Shown one piece after another: positions 8,190 through 16,225 of a DNA stretch of 64,000 nucleotides (positions are counted from its first letter, which is position 1; each line of letters opens with the position of its first letter). The position numbers and the translations under genes were made by a program. The stretch spans positions 62,001 through 126,000 of the forward strand of contig NZ_JBJFZU010000010.1 in assembly GCF_045032955.1 (NCBI RefSeq), given 5' to 3'. The notes under the pieces were generated by a model. The model was given only the letters and a program-made list of their open reading frames with translations. It did not search any database and was not told where the DNA came from. The stretch is from Ornithinicoccus sp045032955 (lineage in GTDB: Bacteria > Actinomycetota > Actinomycetes > Actinomycetales > Dermatophilaceae).

Positions 8190-8303
8190 ATGGGCAGCCT
8201 GATCGCATACCGTCCGACCGCCGACCGCGCCTACCGCCACACCCTGGCGGAGGATGTCGCGAAGCGTCCCGTCCGCCCGCGTCGCCGCTTCTTCCGGCGC
8301 TGA
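8190..8303 (+). CDS. Small Arg-rich ORF (37 aa), function unknown
   Basis: An ORF running ATG to TGA and encoding a 37-residue basic peptide that starts MGSLIAYRPTADRAYRHTL and ends in an Arg/Phe-rich tail (RPRRRFFRR). An AAAGGA box lies 13 nt upstream of the ATG, somewhat far. It sits in a 378-nt stretch with no other gene, has a candidate promoter and palindrome upstream, and is followed after 16 nt by a hairpin terminator. That layout supports a free-standing transcription unit. Without homologues I cannot say whether the peptide is made, and the transcript could instead be a small RNA. Confidence 0.45.
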   Translation: MGSLIAYRPTADRAYRHTLAEDVAKRPVRPRRRFFRR

Positions 8304-8319
8304 CCCGAGCACACCCGCA

Positions 8320-8350
8320 GACCCCCGACGCCGCCCGGCGTACGGGGGTC
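8320..8350 (+). terminator. Hairpin terminator after small ORF
   Basis: GACCCCCG pairs with CGGGGGTC. An inner ACGCC/GGCGT extension is separated by one bulged base, with a GCCC loop. CTTT follows. It closes the small-ORF transcription unit ahead of the next gene. Confidence 0.7.
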
Positions 8351-8385
8351 CTTTGCTGTCGCGGCCGGGCCGGGGAGTTGGCACA

Positions 8386-8904
8386 ATGAGCACCGTGACT
8401 TCCCCCGTCGGCGCGCCCCGCACCCTTCCCGGTCCCACCCTGGACCTCGACTACCCCCGCAGCCTCGGTGTCTTCGAGCAGTACGCGGACGCCCAGGCGG
8501 CCGTCGACTTCCTCTCCGACGAGGAGTTCCCGGTCGAGCACGTGCTCATCGTGGGGACCGACCTGAAGCAGGTCGAACGGGTCACCGGACGGCTGACGAC
8601 CGGGCGGGTCGCGATCGGGGGAGCGCTGTCCGGCATCTGGCTCGGCCTCTTCGTCGGCCTCGTCTTCGCCCTCTTCGCCGGCCCCCGGGACGCCCTGGTC
8701 ACGGTGATCGGGTCCATCCTCTTCGGTGCCGTCTTCGGCCTGGTCTGGGGGCTGATCGGGTATGCCCTCACCCGCGGCCGCCGCGACTTCACCTCGGTCA
8801 GCCAGGTGGTGGCCACCCGGTACGAGGTGCTGACCGAGCACAAGCACGCCGAGCGTGCGCGCGAGCTGCTGGACTCCCGCCCCGGGACAACCACTCTGAC
8901 CTGA
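8386..8904 (+). CDS. General stress protein 17M-like (GSP17M) membrane protein
   Basis: A 172-residue protein. The N-terminal GSP17M-like domain runs from SLGVFEQYADAQAAVDFLSDEEFPVEHVLIVGTDLKQVERVTGRL. Two Gly-rich transmembrane helices follow (GGALSGIWLGLFVGLVFALF and VIGSILFGAVFGLVWGLIGYAL), then a short beta segment (FTSVSQVVATRYEVL). It resembles mycobacterial Rv1234. The function is unknown; the name comes from a Bacillus general-stress protein. The ATG at 8386 is preceded by GGGGAG at suitable spacing. The 3' end runs into a pentanucleotide repeat that contains the stop codon. Confidence 0.85.
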   Translation: MSTVTSPVGAPRTLPGPTLDLDYPRSLGVFEQYADAQAAVDFLSDEEFPVEHVLIVGTDLKQVERVTGRLTTGRVAIGGALSGIWLGLFVGLVFALFAGPRDALVTVIGSILFGAVFGLVWGLIGYALTRGRRDFTSVSQVVATRYEVLTEHKHAERARELLDSRPGTTTLT

Positions 8905-8920
8905 CCTGACCTGACCTGAC
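8896..8920 (+). repeat. Pentanucleotide tandem repeat (CTGAC)x5
   Basis: Five exact CTGAC copies span the stop codon (TGA at 8902-8904) of the GSP17M-like gene. Since each unit contains TGA and five is not a multiple of three, every frame meets a stop within the array. Slippage could alter only the last residues. Confidence 0.95.
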
Positions 8921-8967
8921 CTGGCGCCGCGCGGTCCGCGGGGCCGGGTCCGCGGCGTCGGCTGCGG

Positions 8968-10479
8968 TCAGCCCCGCCGGCCCCCGCCCTGGACCCAGGC
9001 CTCGACCTCGTCGGCGGTGCGAGGAAGCATCGCGGACAGGTTGCGCGCGCCGTCGGCGGTGATCACCACGTCGTCCTCGATCCGGACACCGATCCCGCGG
9101 AGCTCCTCGGGCACCAGCAGGTCGTCCGCCTTGAAGTAGAGGCCGGGCTCGACGGTCAGCACCATCCCCTCGCGCAGCTCCCCCTCCACGTAGTCCTCCC
9201 GCAACGCCTGGGCGCAGTCGTGCACGTCGATGCCCAGGTGGTGGCTGGTGCCGTGCACCATCCACCGGCGGTGGAACTGTCCCTCCTGGGCGTCCAGGGT
9301 CTGCTCCAGCGTGATGCCCTCGGGCAGCAGCCCCCAGTCGAGGAGGTGCCGGGCGATGACCTCGATGGCGGCGGCGTGCACGTCCTGGAACCTGTTGCCC
9401 GGTCGGGCCGCCGCCAGCCCGGCCTCCTGCGCCTCCAGGACGGCGTCGTAGACGCGGCGCTGCACCTCGGTGAACGTCCCGGAGACGGGCACCGTGCGGG
9501 TCACGTCGGCGGTGTAGAGGGAGTCCGTCTCCACGCCCGCGTCGAGCAGCAGCAGGTCGCCCTCGTGCACCTCGCCGGTGTTCCGGATCCAGTGCAGCGT
9601 GGTGGCGTGGTCCCCGGCCGCGCAGATGGAGTCGTAGCCCACGCCGTTGCCGGTGTGCCGTGCGTGCAGGCCGAAGACCCCCTCGATCCAGCGCTCGCCA
9701 CGTCCGCGGCGGACCGCCTCGGGGAGCTGCTCGACGACGGCGTCGAAGGCGGTCGCGGTGGACTGCACCGCCTCCTCCATCTGGCGGACCTCCCAGTCGT
9801 CCTTGACCAGGCGCTGGGTGGACAGCGCACGGGACAGCTCGGCGTCCGCCTGCGCGCTCGCCTCCACCGCCTCGGTGGAGGCGAGGCCGGCCTGGGTGCG
9901 GATCCTGTCGACGATCCCGGCGACCTCGCGGTCCGCCTCGCGGACCACCCGCACGGCCAGGCCGGAGGGGCCGACGTCCTTGGCGACGGCGTCGTCCAGC
10001 TCGGCCAGGTGCCGGGTGGTGAGCCCCAGCTCGGCCGACGCCGAGTCCAGCGTCGGGCGGGCCCCCACCCAGAACTCACCGACCCGCGAGTCGGTGAAGA
10101 AGTCCGGGCTGTCCCGGTCCGCGAGCGGAGCGAAGTACAGGGTGGCCCGGTGTCGGCCCTCGGGCAGCGGGTCCAGCACCAGCACCGCGTCCGGCTCCCG
10201 GTCGGCGCCCAGCCCGGTCAGGTGCGCGAAAGCGCTGTGCGGGCGGAAGACGTAGTCGGTGTCGTTGCTGCGGATCTTCAGCCCGCCGGCGGGGACCACC
10301 AGGCGCTCGCCCGGGAAGGTGGCGGCCAGCACCTCCCGCCGCGCTGCGGCATACCTCGCCGCCTCGGTCAGCTCCGGGAGGGAGCCGGTGCGGGGTGCCC
10401 AGCCGTCCCGCATGAAGGCCATGAAGGCCTCGCCGGTCGGCCGGTTCCGATGCTCTGCCTTGTGCTGCTTCTCACTCAC
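8968..10479 (-). CDS. pepP: Xaa-Pro aminopeptidase (M24B)
   Basis: A 503-residue cytosolic metallopeptidase that removes N-terminal residues preceding proline. The N-terminal AMP_N domain (residues ~35-200) includes NDTDYVFRPHSAFAHLTGLG. The pita-bread catalytic domain has the expected ligands: Asp in LLLLDAGVETDSLYTADVTR, His in HGTSHHLGIDVHD, Glu in LTVEPGLYF and Glu in VRIEDDVVIT. The length is normal for the family. The start is a GTG preceded by GGCGAGG. It is convergent with the GSP17M gene and divergent from the Thr/Ser exporter gene. Confidence 0.93.
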   Translation of the reverse strand: MSEKQHKAEHRNRPTGEAFMAFMRDGWAPRTGSLPELTEAARYAAARREVLAATFPGERLVVPAGGLKIRSNDTDYVFRPHSAFAHLTGLGADREPDAVLVLDPLPEGRHRATLYFAPLADRDSPDFFTDSRVGEFWVGARPTLDSASAELGLTTRHLAELDDAVAKDVGPSGLAVRVVREADREVAGIVDRIRTQAGLASTEAVEASAQADAELSRALSTQRLVKDDWEVRQMEEAVQSTATAFDAVVEQLPEAVRRGRGERWIEGVFGLHARHTGNGVGYDSICAAGDHATTLHWIRNTGEVHEGDLLLLDAGVETDSLYTADVTRTVPVSGTFTEVQRRVYDAVLEAQEAGLAAARPGNRFQDVHAAAIEVIARHLLDWGLLPEGITLEQTLDAQEGQFHRRWMVHGTSHHLGIDVHDCAQALREDYVEGELREGMVLTVEPGLYFKADDLLVPEELRGIGVRIEDDVVITADGARNLSAMLPRTADEVEAWVQGGGRRG

Positions 10480-10549
10480 CTCGCCATCCTAGGTGCTGCC
10501 CGGGAACCTCCGACGTGACGGTCAGCGCGGAGCCCTAGGCTGGGCACCG

Positions 10550-12046
10550 ATGAGCGAGCACACACCCCTCACGGACATGCCCGGCGAGGTCACCGGCCCC
10601 CAGCGCATCGCGCGCCGGCAGCTGATGCCTGCCTCGCGGCTGGGTCGGCACCTGCGCGACGCGGCTGTGCACGTGGTCCGGAGCACCTCGCCGCCGACCA
10701 TCCCGCTCGGTCAGCGCTCGGCCTTCGACGACATCTCCCAGCGGCACGCCCGGGCGGTGATCGACCTCGCGCTGCGCGTCGGTGAGGCCCTGCTCTCCAC
10801 CGGTGCCTCAGCGGCGGACACCGTGGCCACCGTGCTCCGGCTGGGGCACGCCTACGGCATCGTCGCGATGCACGTGGACATCACCTACACGTCCATCTCG
10901 GTGTCTATCCACCGCGGTGAGACCGAGGACCCGCTGACCGTGATGCGGGTCATCACCGACCGCTCCCCGGACTACACCCGGCTCGAGGCCGTGCAGAAGC
11001 ACATCGACGACATCGTCGCCTCCGCGGGCACCGCCGGTCCGCTGGCCGACGTGGACGTGGCCCGGGAGCGGCTCTCCGACCTGCTCGCCTCGCCGCACCC
11101 CTACCGGCGCTGGCTGGTGACGGTCGGTGCCGCGGTGATGTCCGTCGGGGTGGTCATGCTCTTCGGCGCCGGACCCTTCATGTGGCTGGTGGCCGCGTTC
11201 TCGGCGGCGCTGGTGGACCGGGTGCAGCGCTGGCTCTACATCTGGGGTGTCGCGGCGTTCTTCAGCCAGATCCTCAGCGCCGCGATCCCGGCGGCGATCG
11301 CGCTCGGCATGTATGCCCTGGGCCGTGAGGCCCCGTCCGTGGTGGTGATCTCGGGCATCGTGGTGCTGCTGGCCGGGCTGGGGGTGCTGGGCGCCGCCCA
11401 GGACGCCCTCGACGGCTACTACGTGACGGCCGGGGCCCGGGGGCTGGAGGTCCTGATGCTCACGCTCGGGATCGCGGTCGGCGTCTCGCTGGTGCTGGGG
11501 ATCGCCGGATGGTTCGGCGTCTCGATGCAGGCCTCGCCGATCATCGTGCTCGGTGGCACCCCCCTGATCAGCACGATCGGCGCCATGCTGATCGCCCTCG
11601 GTTTCTGCCTGACCACCTACGCCGGCCGCCGGGCCACCGTGCTCAGCATCCTCATCTCCGCGCTGGCCTGGCTGGTGCTCGAGGTGCTGCTGCTGGTCGG
11701 CATCGCCTCCCCGGTCGCGGTCGCGATCGCCGCCTCCGTGGTGGGGGCCCTGGCGTATGCCGCGTTCCGCCGGCTGCGGGTCCCGGAGGCCGCGATCGCG
11801 ACGGCCAGCATCGTCTCGCTGCTCCCCGGACTGTCCGTGTACCGCGGGCTCTACCTGATCATGCAGAACACCCCGGTGACGGTGGCGAACGCCATCATCC
11901 ACTTCGTCGCGGCCCTGTCCACCGGGCTGGGTCTGGCGGCCGGGCTGGCGATCGGCGGGTTCTTCGCGCGCCGCAAGTTCGGGCTGGACCGGGCGGCCAT
12001 CCGGGCCCGGCGCCGCTCGCGCGGCACCGCAGGCGCCATCGACTGA
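10550..12046 (+). CDS. Threonine/serine exporter family protein (ThrE-like)
   Basis: A 498-residue inner-membrane protein. The cytosolic N-terminal DUF1212 domain (RHARAVIDLALRVGEALLSTGASAADTVATVLRLG to PLTVMRVITDRSPDYTRLEAVQKHI) is followed by about ten hydrophobic helices, including the C-terminal ThrE_2 half (SIVSLLPGLSVYRGLYLIM). Corynebacterium ThrE exports threonine and serine; the substrate here is inferred from the family. The ATG at 10550 is preceded by TAGGCT with 8 nt between and no Shine-Dalgarno, suggesting a leaderless transcript. The gene ends 11 nt before a convergent lipoprotein gene. Confidence 0.9.
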   Translation: MSEHTPLTDMPGEVTGPQRIARRQLMPASRLGRHLRDAAVHVVRSTSPPTIPLGQRSAFDDISQRHARAVIDLALRVGEALLSTGASAADTVATVLRLGHAYGIVAMHVDITYTSISVSIHRGETEDPLTVMRVITDRSPDYTRLEAVQKHIDDIVASAGTAGPLADVDVARERLSDLLASPHPYRRWLVTVGAAVMSVGVVMLFGAGPFMWLVAAFSAALVDRVQRWLYIWGVAAFFSQILSAAIPAAIALGMYALGREAPSVVVISGIVVLLAGLGVLGAAQDALDGYYVTAGARGLEVLMLTLGIAVGVSLVLGIAGWFGVSMQASPIIVLGGTPLISTIGAMLIALGFCLTTYAGRRATVLSILISALAWLVLEVLLLVGIASPVAVAIAASVVGALAYAAFRRLRVPEAAIATASIVSLLPGLSVYRGLYLIMQNTPVTVANAIIHFVAALSTGLGLAAGLAIGGFFARRKFGLDRAAIRARRRSRGTAGAID

Positions 12047-12057
12047 GGCGCCCGTGC

Positions 12058-12783
12058 TCAGTCGGTCCAGGTCCAGCTGGCCAGCAGCTCGTCCAGCACC
12101 GGTGCCACGTCCTCCGCCTGGCTCTGCACCGCTGAGAAGGTCACCACGTGCAGCGTCCCGTCCCGGGAGATCCAGCGCTGGGTCTGCTGCACGGTGAGGT
12201 CCTGCACCTCCCGGGTGAGCGTGTAGCCCGGCGCCAGGTGCCCGTCGACCTCGGCCGGCTCCAGGATCTCGTACTCGCCGTCCTCACCGGCCAGCTGCTC
12301 GGCGGTGTTCTCGACCGCCGAGGTCAGGTTGCCGACGTACTCCTCCTGGGTCACCACGACGTTGGTGTAGAAGTCGTCGAGCCGCTCCGTCTGCCGGGCG
12401 GCGACCAGCACGGACTCCTCCTCGACGGTGTCCGTCACGTCCTCCCAGCCTTCGGGCAGACTCACCTCGAAGGTGTCGTCCAACGAGGTGAGGACGACCT
12501 CCTCGGCCTCCGGCTCCGGCGCGCTCGTCACGGCGGCGTCCTCGGGCGGCTCGGTCTCCTCCGCGTCGTCGGCCGGGGCGCTGGTGACCGCGGCGTCCTC
12601 GGGCGGCTCGGTCTGCTCCGCCTCGTCGGCGTCCTGCGGCGCGCTGGTGGCGGCCTCGTCCTCGGGGGAGGAGCTGGTCGACGGCTCCTGGGTGGGCTCC
12701 TCCTCCGCGCAACCGGTCAGCGCGAGGGTGGCGAGCAAGGTGGCGGCGCCAAGGGTCGTCAGGGACCGACGGGTGGGGGTCAT
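12058..12783 (-). CDS. Secreted lipoprotein, LpqN/DUF1795-like
   Basis: A 241-residue lipoprotein. The signal peptide MTPTRRSLTTLGAATLLATLALTG ends at a lipobox with Cys in LTGCAEE. Next comes a ~65-residue acidic Pro/Ala/Thr-rich spacer holding two near-identical 19-residue units with TEPPEDAAVTSAP. The globular C-terminal domain (DDTFEVSLPEGWEDVTDTV to LLASWTWTD) resembles the PsbP/LpqN-like fold, but the function is unknown. The ATG is chosen because the signal peptide starts there; the frame is open further upstream. It is convergent with the ThrE-like gene and divergent from the PHP gene. Confidence 0.8.
   Translation of the reverse strand: MTPTRRSLTTLGAATLLATLALTGCAEEEPTQEPSTSSSPEDEAATSAPQDADEAEQTEPPEDAAVTSAPADDAEETEPPEDAAVTSAPEPEAEEVVLTSLDDTFEVSLPEGWEDVTDTVEEESVLVAARQTERLDDFYTNVVVTQEEYVGNLTSAVENTAEQLAGEDGEYEILEPAEVDGHLAPGYTLTREVQDLTVQQTQRWISRDGTLHVVTFSAVQSQAEDVAPVLDELLASWTWTD
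12533..12646 (-). repeat. Two tandem 57-bp units inside the lipoprotein gene
   Basis: GCGGCGTCCTCGGGCGGCTC occurs at about 12533 and again at about 12590, a 57-bp (19-codon) period with few differences. It encodes the duplicated TEPPEDAAVTSAP spacer. In-frame expansion or contraction would only alter linker length. Confidence 0.75.
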
Positions 12784-12870
12784 TCTTCTCCTCGGGTCGG
12801 GTGCGCCGAGCGGCACGTCAGGGGTGAGGTTCCAGTATGACCCCATCGGCCGAGCGCATACCGTGTGCTC

Positions 12871-13752
12871 ATGCCGCGACCCCCCCTCGACCCGGACGCC
12901 CGGATCGACCTGCACACGCACTCGGACCGCAGCGACGGCACCGAGAGCCCTGCCGTGCTGGTCCGCGAGGCGGCCGCCGCCGGGCTGGACGTCGTCGCCC
13001 TGACCGACCACGACGGCGTGTCCGGGTGGGCGGAGGCGGACCGCGCCGGGAGGCGGCACAAGGTGGTCGTGGTGCCGGGGGTGGAGATCTCCTGCAGCTG
13101 GCACGGCGTCTCCGTGCACCTGCTCGGGTACCTGGTCGATCCCGGGCACCCGGGGCTGACAGAGGAGCTGGGACGGACCCGGGAGAGCAGGCGGACGAGG
13201 CTGCGGCGGATGGTGGAGCTGCTGGCGGCGGAGGGCTTCCCGGTCAGCTACCCGGAGGTGCTCGCGCTGGCCGGGGACGAGGCGTCACTCGGTCGGCCGC
13301 ACATCGCCGACGTGCTGGTCGGCAACGGCCGGTACGCCTCCCGGGACGAGGCCTTCGCCGACGTGCTGGCCAGCGGCAGTCCGTTCCACGTCGGGCACTA
13401 CGCCCCCGGACCGGTGCACGCCACCGAGCTGGTCCGGGCGGCCGGTGGGGTCGCGGTGATGGCCCACCCGTTCGCCGCGGCGCGAGGGACGTTGGTCCCG
13501 GACGCGGTTATCGGGGAGATGGCGCGGGCCGGGCTGCTGGGCCTGGAGGTGGAGCACCGTGACCACGACCCGGAGCAGCGCGCCCACGGGCGCGAGCTGG
13601 CCCGGCGGCTGGGACTGCTGACCACCGGGTCCAGCGACTACCACGGTGCGGGCAAGCCCAACCGGTTGGGCGAGAACCTGACCGGCCCCGAGGTGCTCGA
13701 CGCGATCCTCGGGGCCGGTAGTGGTCATCCGTTGCTGGGGGACTCCGGCTGA
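12871..13752 (+). CDS. PHP domain phosphoesterase
   Basis: A 293-residue metal-dependent phosphoesterase of the PHP (polymerase and histidinol phosphatase) family, YciV/RNase AM-like. Motifs visible: DLHTHSDRSDG, ALTDHDGVSGW, VVPGVEISCSW, GRPHIADVLV, VAVMAHPF and TGSSDYHG. Together they supply the trinuclear metal ligands. Relatives hydrolyse 3',5'-nucleotide bisphosphates and trim RNA 5' ends; this substrate is unproven. The ATG at 12871 has TACCGT ending 6 nt upstream, fitting a leaderless start; an in-frame GTG at 12865 is the alternative. The 3' end overlaps the convergent DEAD-box gene by 28 nt. Confidence 0.88.
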   Translation: MPRPPLDPDARIDLHTHSDRSDGTESPAVLVREAAAAGLDVVALTDHDGVSGWAEADRAGRRHKVVVVPGVEISCSWHGVSVHLLGYLVDPGHPGLTEELGRTRESRRTRLRRMVELLAAEGFPVSYPEVLALAGDEASLGRPHIADVLVGNGRYASRDEAFADVLASGSPFHVGHYAPGPVHATELVRAAGGVAVMAHPFAAARGTLVPDAVIGEMARAGLLGLEVEHRDHDPEQRAHGRELARRLGLLTTGSSDYHGAGKPNRLGENLTGPEVLDAILGAGSGHPLLGDSG

Positions 13753-15248
13753 CCGGAGGTGGTGCGACGGCGCCGCCGACGACGACCGCCGCCGGACCCG
13801 GGCTCGCCGCCCTCTGCGCGTTCGCGGCGCGGACGCTCCTCCTGACGGGGCTGGCCGGCGCCACCGTCAGGACGGCCGCCGCCGCTGCCTCGCCCACCGC
13901 TGCTCCGGCCTCCTCGACCTGCGCCACCGGCGGAGGGGCCGCGGCCCCGCTGCTGGCGTCGCTCGCCGGGTCCGTCGATGTCCTCGAGGCGCTCGCCGGA
14001 GAGCCCCTCACGGGTACGCGCCGACCTGGGCAGCGTGCCCCGGGTCCCCGCCGGGATCCCCAGCTGCTCGAAGAGGTGCGGGCTGGAGGAGTAGGTCTCC
14101 TCGGGCTCGGGGTAGCCGAGGTCGAGCGCCTTGTTGATCAGGCCCCAGCGCGGCATGTCGTCCCAGTCCACGAACGTGATCGCGACCCCGGTCGCGCCGG
14201 CCCGACCGGTACGACCGATCCGGTGCAGGTAGGTCTTCTCGTCCTCCGGGCACTGGTAGTTGATGACGTGGGTCACGGCCTCGACGTCGATGCCGCGGGC
14301 GGCGACGTCGGTGGCGACCAGGACGTCCACCTTGCCGGCCCGGAAGGCGCGCAGGGCCTGCTCACGGGCCCCCTGGCCCAGGTCGCCGTGGATCGCGGCG
14401 GACGCGAAGCCGCGGTCCGCGAGGTCGTCGGCCACCTTGGCCGCGGTGCGCTTGGTGCGGGCGAAGATGATGGACAGCCCACGACCCTCGGCCTGCAGGA
14501 TGCGCGCCACCATCTCCACCTTGTCCATCGCGTGCGCACGGTAGGCGAACTGCTCGACAGCGGCCACCGTCTGGCCGCTGTCGTCCTCACTGATGGCCCG
14601 GATGTGGGTCGGCTGGGTCATGTAGAGGCGGGCCAGCGACACCACGGCGCCGGGCATGGTGGCCGAGAAGAGCATGGTGTGCCGACCGGCCGGGGTGAGG
14701 GCCAGCATCTTCTCCACGTCGGGGAGGAAGCCCAGGTCCAGCATCTCGTCCGCCTCGTCCAGCACCACCGTGCGGCAGTGCCCGAGGGTCAGGAACCCCT
14801 TGGCCGCGAGGTCGAGCAGTCGACCGGGTGTGCCGACGACGACCTCGACGCCGGCGGCCAGGGCGTCGATCTGCGGCTCGTAGGCGCGGCCTCCGTAGAC
14901 GGTGAGGATGCGGATGCCCCGGTGCGCGGCGGCCTTGGCCAGGTCACCTGCCACCTGGACGGCGAGCTCACGGGTGGGTGCGACGACGAGGGCCTGCGGG
15001 GCTCCCGGGCGCTCGAGACGGGCGAAGCCGTCGTCCCCGGGGGCGACGGTGTTGTGCAGCAACGGGAGCCCGAAGCCGAGCGTCTTGCCGGTGCCGGTCT
15101 TCGCCTGGCCGATGATGTCGTGCCGGGCCAGCGCGACCGGCAGGGTCATCGCCTGGATCGGGAAGGGGTGGGTGATGCCACCGTCGGCCACGGCCCGGAC
15201 GATGTCCGGGTGGAGGCCGAAGTCGGCGAACGTGCGGTCTTCCAGCAT
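13725..15248 (-). CDS. DEAD-box ATP-dependent RNA helicase
   Basis: A 507-residue RNA helicase. Core motifs in order: Q motif (HPFPIQAMTLP), motif I AKTGTGKT, Ia PTRELAVQV, GG, TPGRLLD, DEAD in VLDEADEMLDLGF, motif III SATMP, then in domain 2 IIFARTKR, VLVATDVAARGIDV and HRIGRTGRAG. The ~90-residue C-terminus is low-complexity Gly/Arg/Ser and ends in an Arg run (GGRRRRRRR), a typical RNA-binding tail of cold-shock or ribosome-assembly helicases. Start ATG with AGGAG 6 nt upstream. It overlaps the 3' end of the PHP gene by 28 nt. Confidence 0.94.
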   Translation of the reverse strand: MLEDRTFADFGLHPDIVRAVADGGITHPFPIQAMTLPVALARHDIIGQAKTGTGKTLGFGLPLLHNTVAPGDDGFARLERPGAPQALVVAPTRELAVQVAGDLAKAAAHRGIRILTVYGGRAYEPQIDALAAGVEVVVGTPGRLLDLAAKGFLTLGHCRTVVLDEADEMLDLGFLPDVEKMLALTPAGRHTMLFSATMPGAVVSLARLYMTQPTHIRAISEDDSGQTVAAVEQFAYRAHAMDKVEMVARILQAEGRGLSIIFARTKRTAAKVADDLADRGFASAAIHGDLGQGAREQALRAFRAGKVDVLVATDVAARGIDVEAVTHVINYQCPEDEKTYLHRIGRTGRAGATGVAITFVDWDDMPRWGLINKALDLGYPEPEETYSSSPHLFEQLGIPAGTRGTLPRSARTREGLSGERLEDIDGPGERRQQRGRGPSAGGAGRGGRSSGGRGSGGGRPDGGAGQPRQEERPRRERAEGGEPGSGGGRRRRRRRTTSGQPESPSNG

Positions 15249-15428
15249 GCGTACTCCTGATCGGACGGATGGCCGCCTCCCGACAGGTGTGTCGGGGCGG
15301 TCCGGGCCGATCGGGTACGTGTGCGATGAAAGGGGACGGGGCGTTGTGCCCGACCCGCATCAACCGTCTGCCTACGGGGCAGGACGGCCGACCGGGCACC
15401 GGTGAACGCTGCAACTCTACCGGACGAC

Positions 15429-15466
15429 GACGACGCGCCCTGCCCGAGCGGGCAGGGCGCGTCGTC
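15429..15466 (-). terminator. Strong hairpin terminator of the GlsB-like gene
   Basis: A perfect 17-bp stem (GACGACGCGCCCTGCCC with its complement) and a 4-nt GAGC loop. It lies 20 nt beyond the stop of the GlsB/YeaQ gene. It also insulates the DEAD-box gene downstream on the same strand. Confidence 0.88.
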
Positions 15467-15485
15467 GGACGTCGAGGTCAGCGCG

Positions 15486-15761
15486 TCAGCGGACGGCCTT
15501 GTTGTTGCGGCCGGTGATGGCCAGGTAGGCGACGACGGCGATGATCGCGAAGACCGTGCCGAGGATGAGGCCCCAGAAGCTGAACTGGGAGCCCTCGGTG
15601 CCGAGGAAGTTGGCACCGACGAAGGAGCCGACCAGGGAACCGACGGCACCCAGGCCGATGGTGGCGGGCAGGGAGATGTTCTGACGACCGGGGAGGATCA
15701 GCCGCGCCAGCGGACCGACGATGCAGCCGACGATCAGGGCGACGATGATGGTGGCGATCAT
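15486..15761 (-). CDS. GlsB/YeaQ/YmgE family small membrane protein
   Basis: A 91-residue transglycosylase-associated-type membrane protein. Three hydrophobic segments are seen: IATIIVALIVGCIVGPLAR, GLGAVGSLVGSFVGANFL and FWGLILGTVFAIIAVVAYLAI. Between them are the family glycines and LILPGRQNISLPATIGLG. The ATG at 15761 has AAAGG about 11 nt upstream; the longer frame from 15794 adds an unconserved stretch. Members are stress-linked in many bacteria, but biochemical function is unknown. Confidence 0.88.
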   Translation of the reverse strand: MIATIIVALIVGCIVGPLARLILPGRQNISLPATIGLGAVGSLVGSFVGANFLGTEGSQFSFWGLILGTVFAIIAVVAYLAITGRNNKAVR

Positions 15762-15943
15762 GAGGTGGTGCCTTTCGAGACGTGTGTCCAGCACGGGGCA
15801 CTCCCCGTCACTGGTGTCCTGCCGGCGACATCGGGTCGCCCGCAGGATCGGCGCTCATCGTAGAGCCGATCGGGGCGGCGCACCACCTCAACACGCCACC
15901 GCACCGGGGGGTCTCGCGGGGCGTGGCGTGACCGGTGGGTCGG

Positions 15944-16171
15944 TCAGTGCGTGCCGAAGCCGACGCGCCCCTTCTCCTGCACCCCGATCTCCACGTAGGC
16001 GAGCGCGGCGGTGGGCACCAGCACGAGCTGGCCCTTGTCGTCCTCCAGCTCGATGAGGGTGCTGTCCCCGGCCAGGGCCTCGGTGATGGCCGCGCGGACC
16101 TTCGCGGGCGTCTGGGCGGACTCGAAAGCGACCTCACGGGCGACGTCGCGGATCCCGATGCGGACCTCCAC
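15944..16171 (-). CDS. DUF3107 family protein
   Basis: A 75-residue small acidic protein. It starts VEVRIGIRDVAREVAFESAQTP and contains ALAGDSTLIELEDDKGQLVLVPTAALAYVEIG. This is the actinobacterial DUF3107 family, annotated as putative ATP-binding; function unknown. The GTG at 16171 is favoured over the longer frame because a perfect GGAGG lies 6-7 nt before it and the family alignment begins there. A TetR gene sits 54 nt upstream on the same strand, so both may be co-transcribed. Confidence 0.85.
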   Translation of the reverse strand: MEVRIGIRDVAREVAFESAQTPAKVRAAITEALAGDSTLIELEDDKGQLVLVPTAALAYVEIGVQEKGRVGFGTH

Positions 16172-16225
16172 GGTGGTACCTCCATCGAAGCGGTGGGCAG
16201 GGCGGCCCCTGCGGTCGGTCACAGC

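Noticed and set aside
7950..8190. Mg2+-sensing riboswitch upstream of the MgtE_N/CBS gene
   Set aside because: No M-box-like conserved segments could be recognised on the minus strand, and the encoded protein lacks the transporter domain.
8093..8389. 98-codon ORF in the 8.1-8.4 kb gap
   Set aside because: Runs through the terminator hairpin and has no ribosome site; the 37-codon ORF in another frame has better signals.
8921..8957. Hairpin after the CTGAC repeat (CGCCGCG...CGCGGCG) as terminator
   Set aside because: Only 7 bp with a 19-nt loop in GC-rich sequence; too weak to call, although some convergent terminator is expected there.
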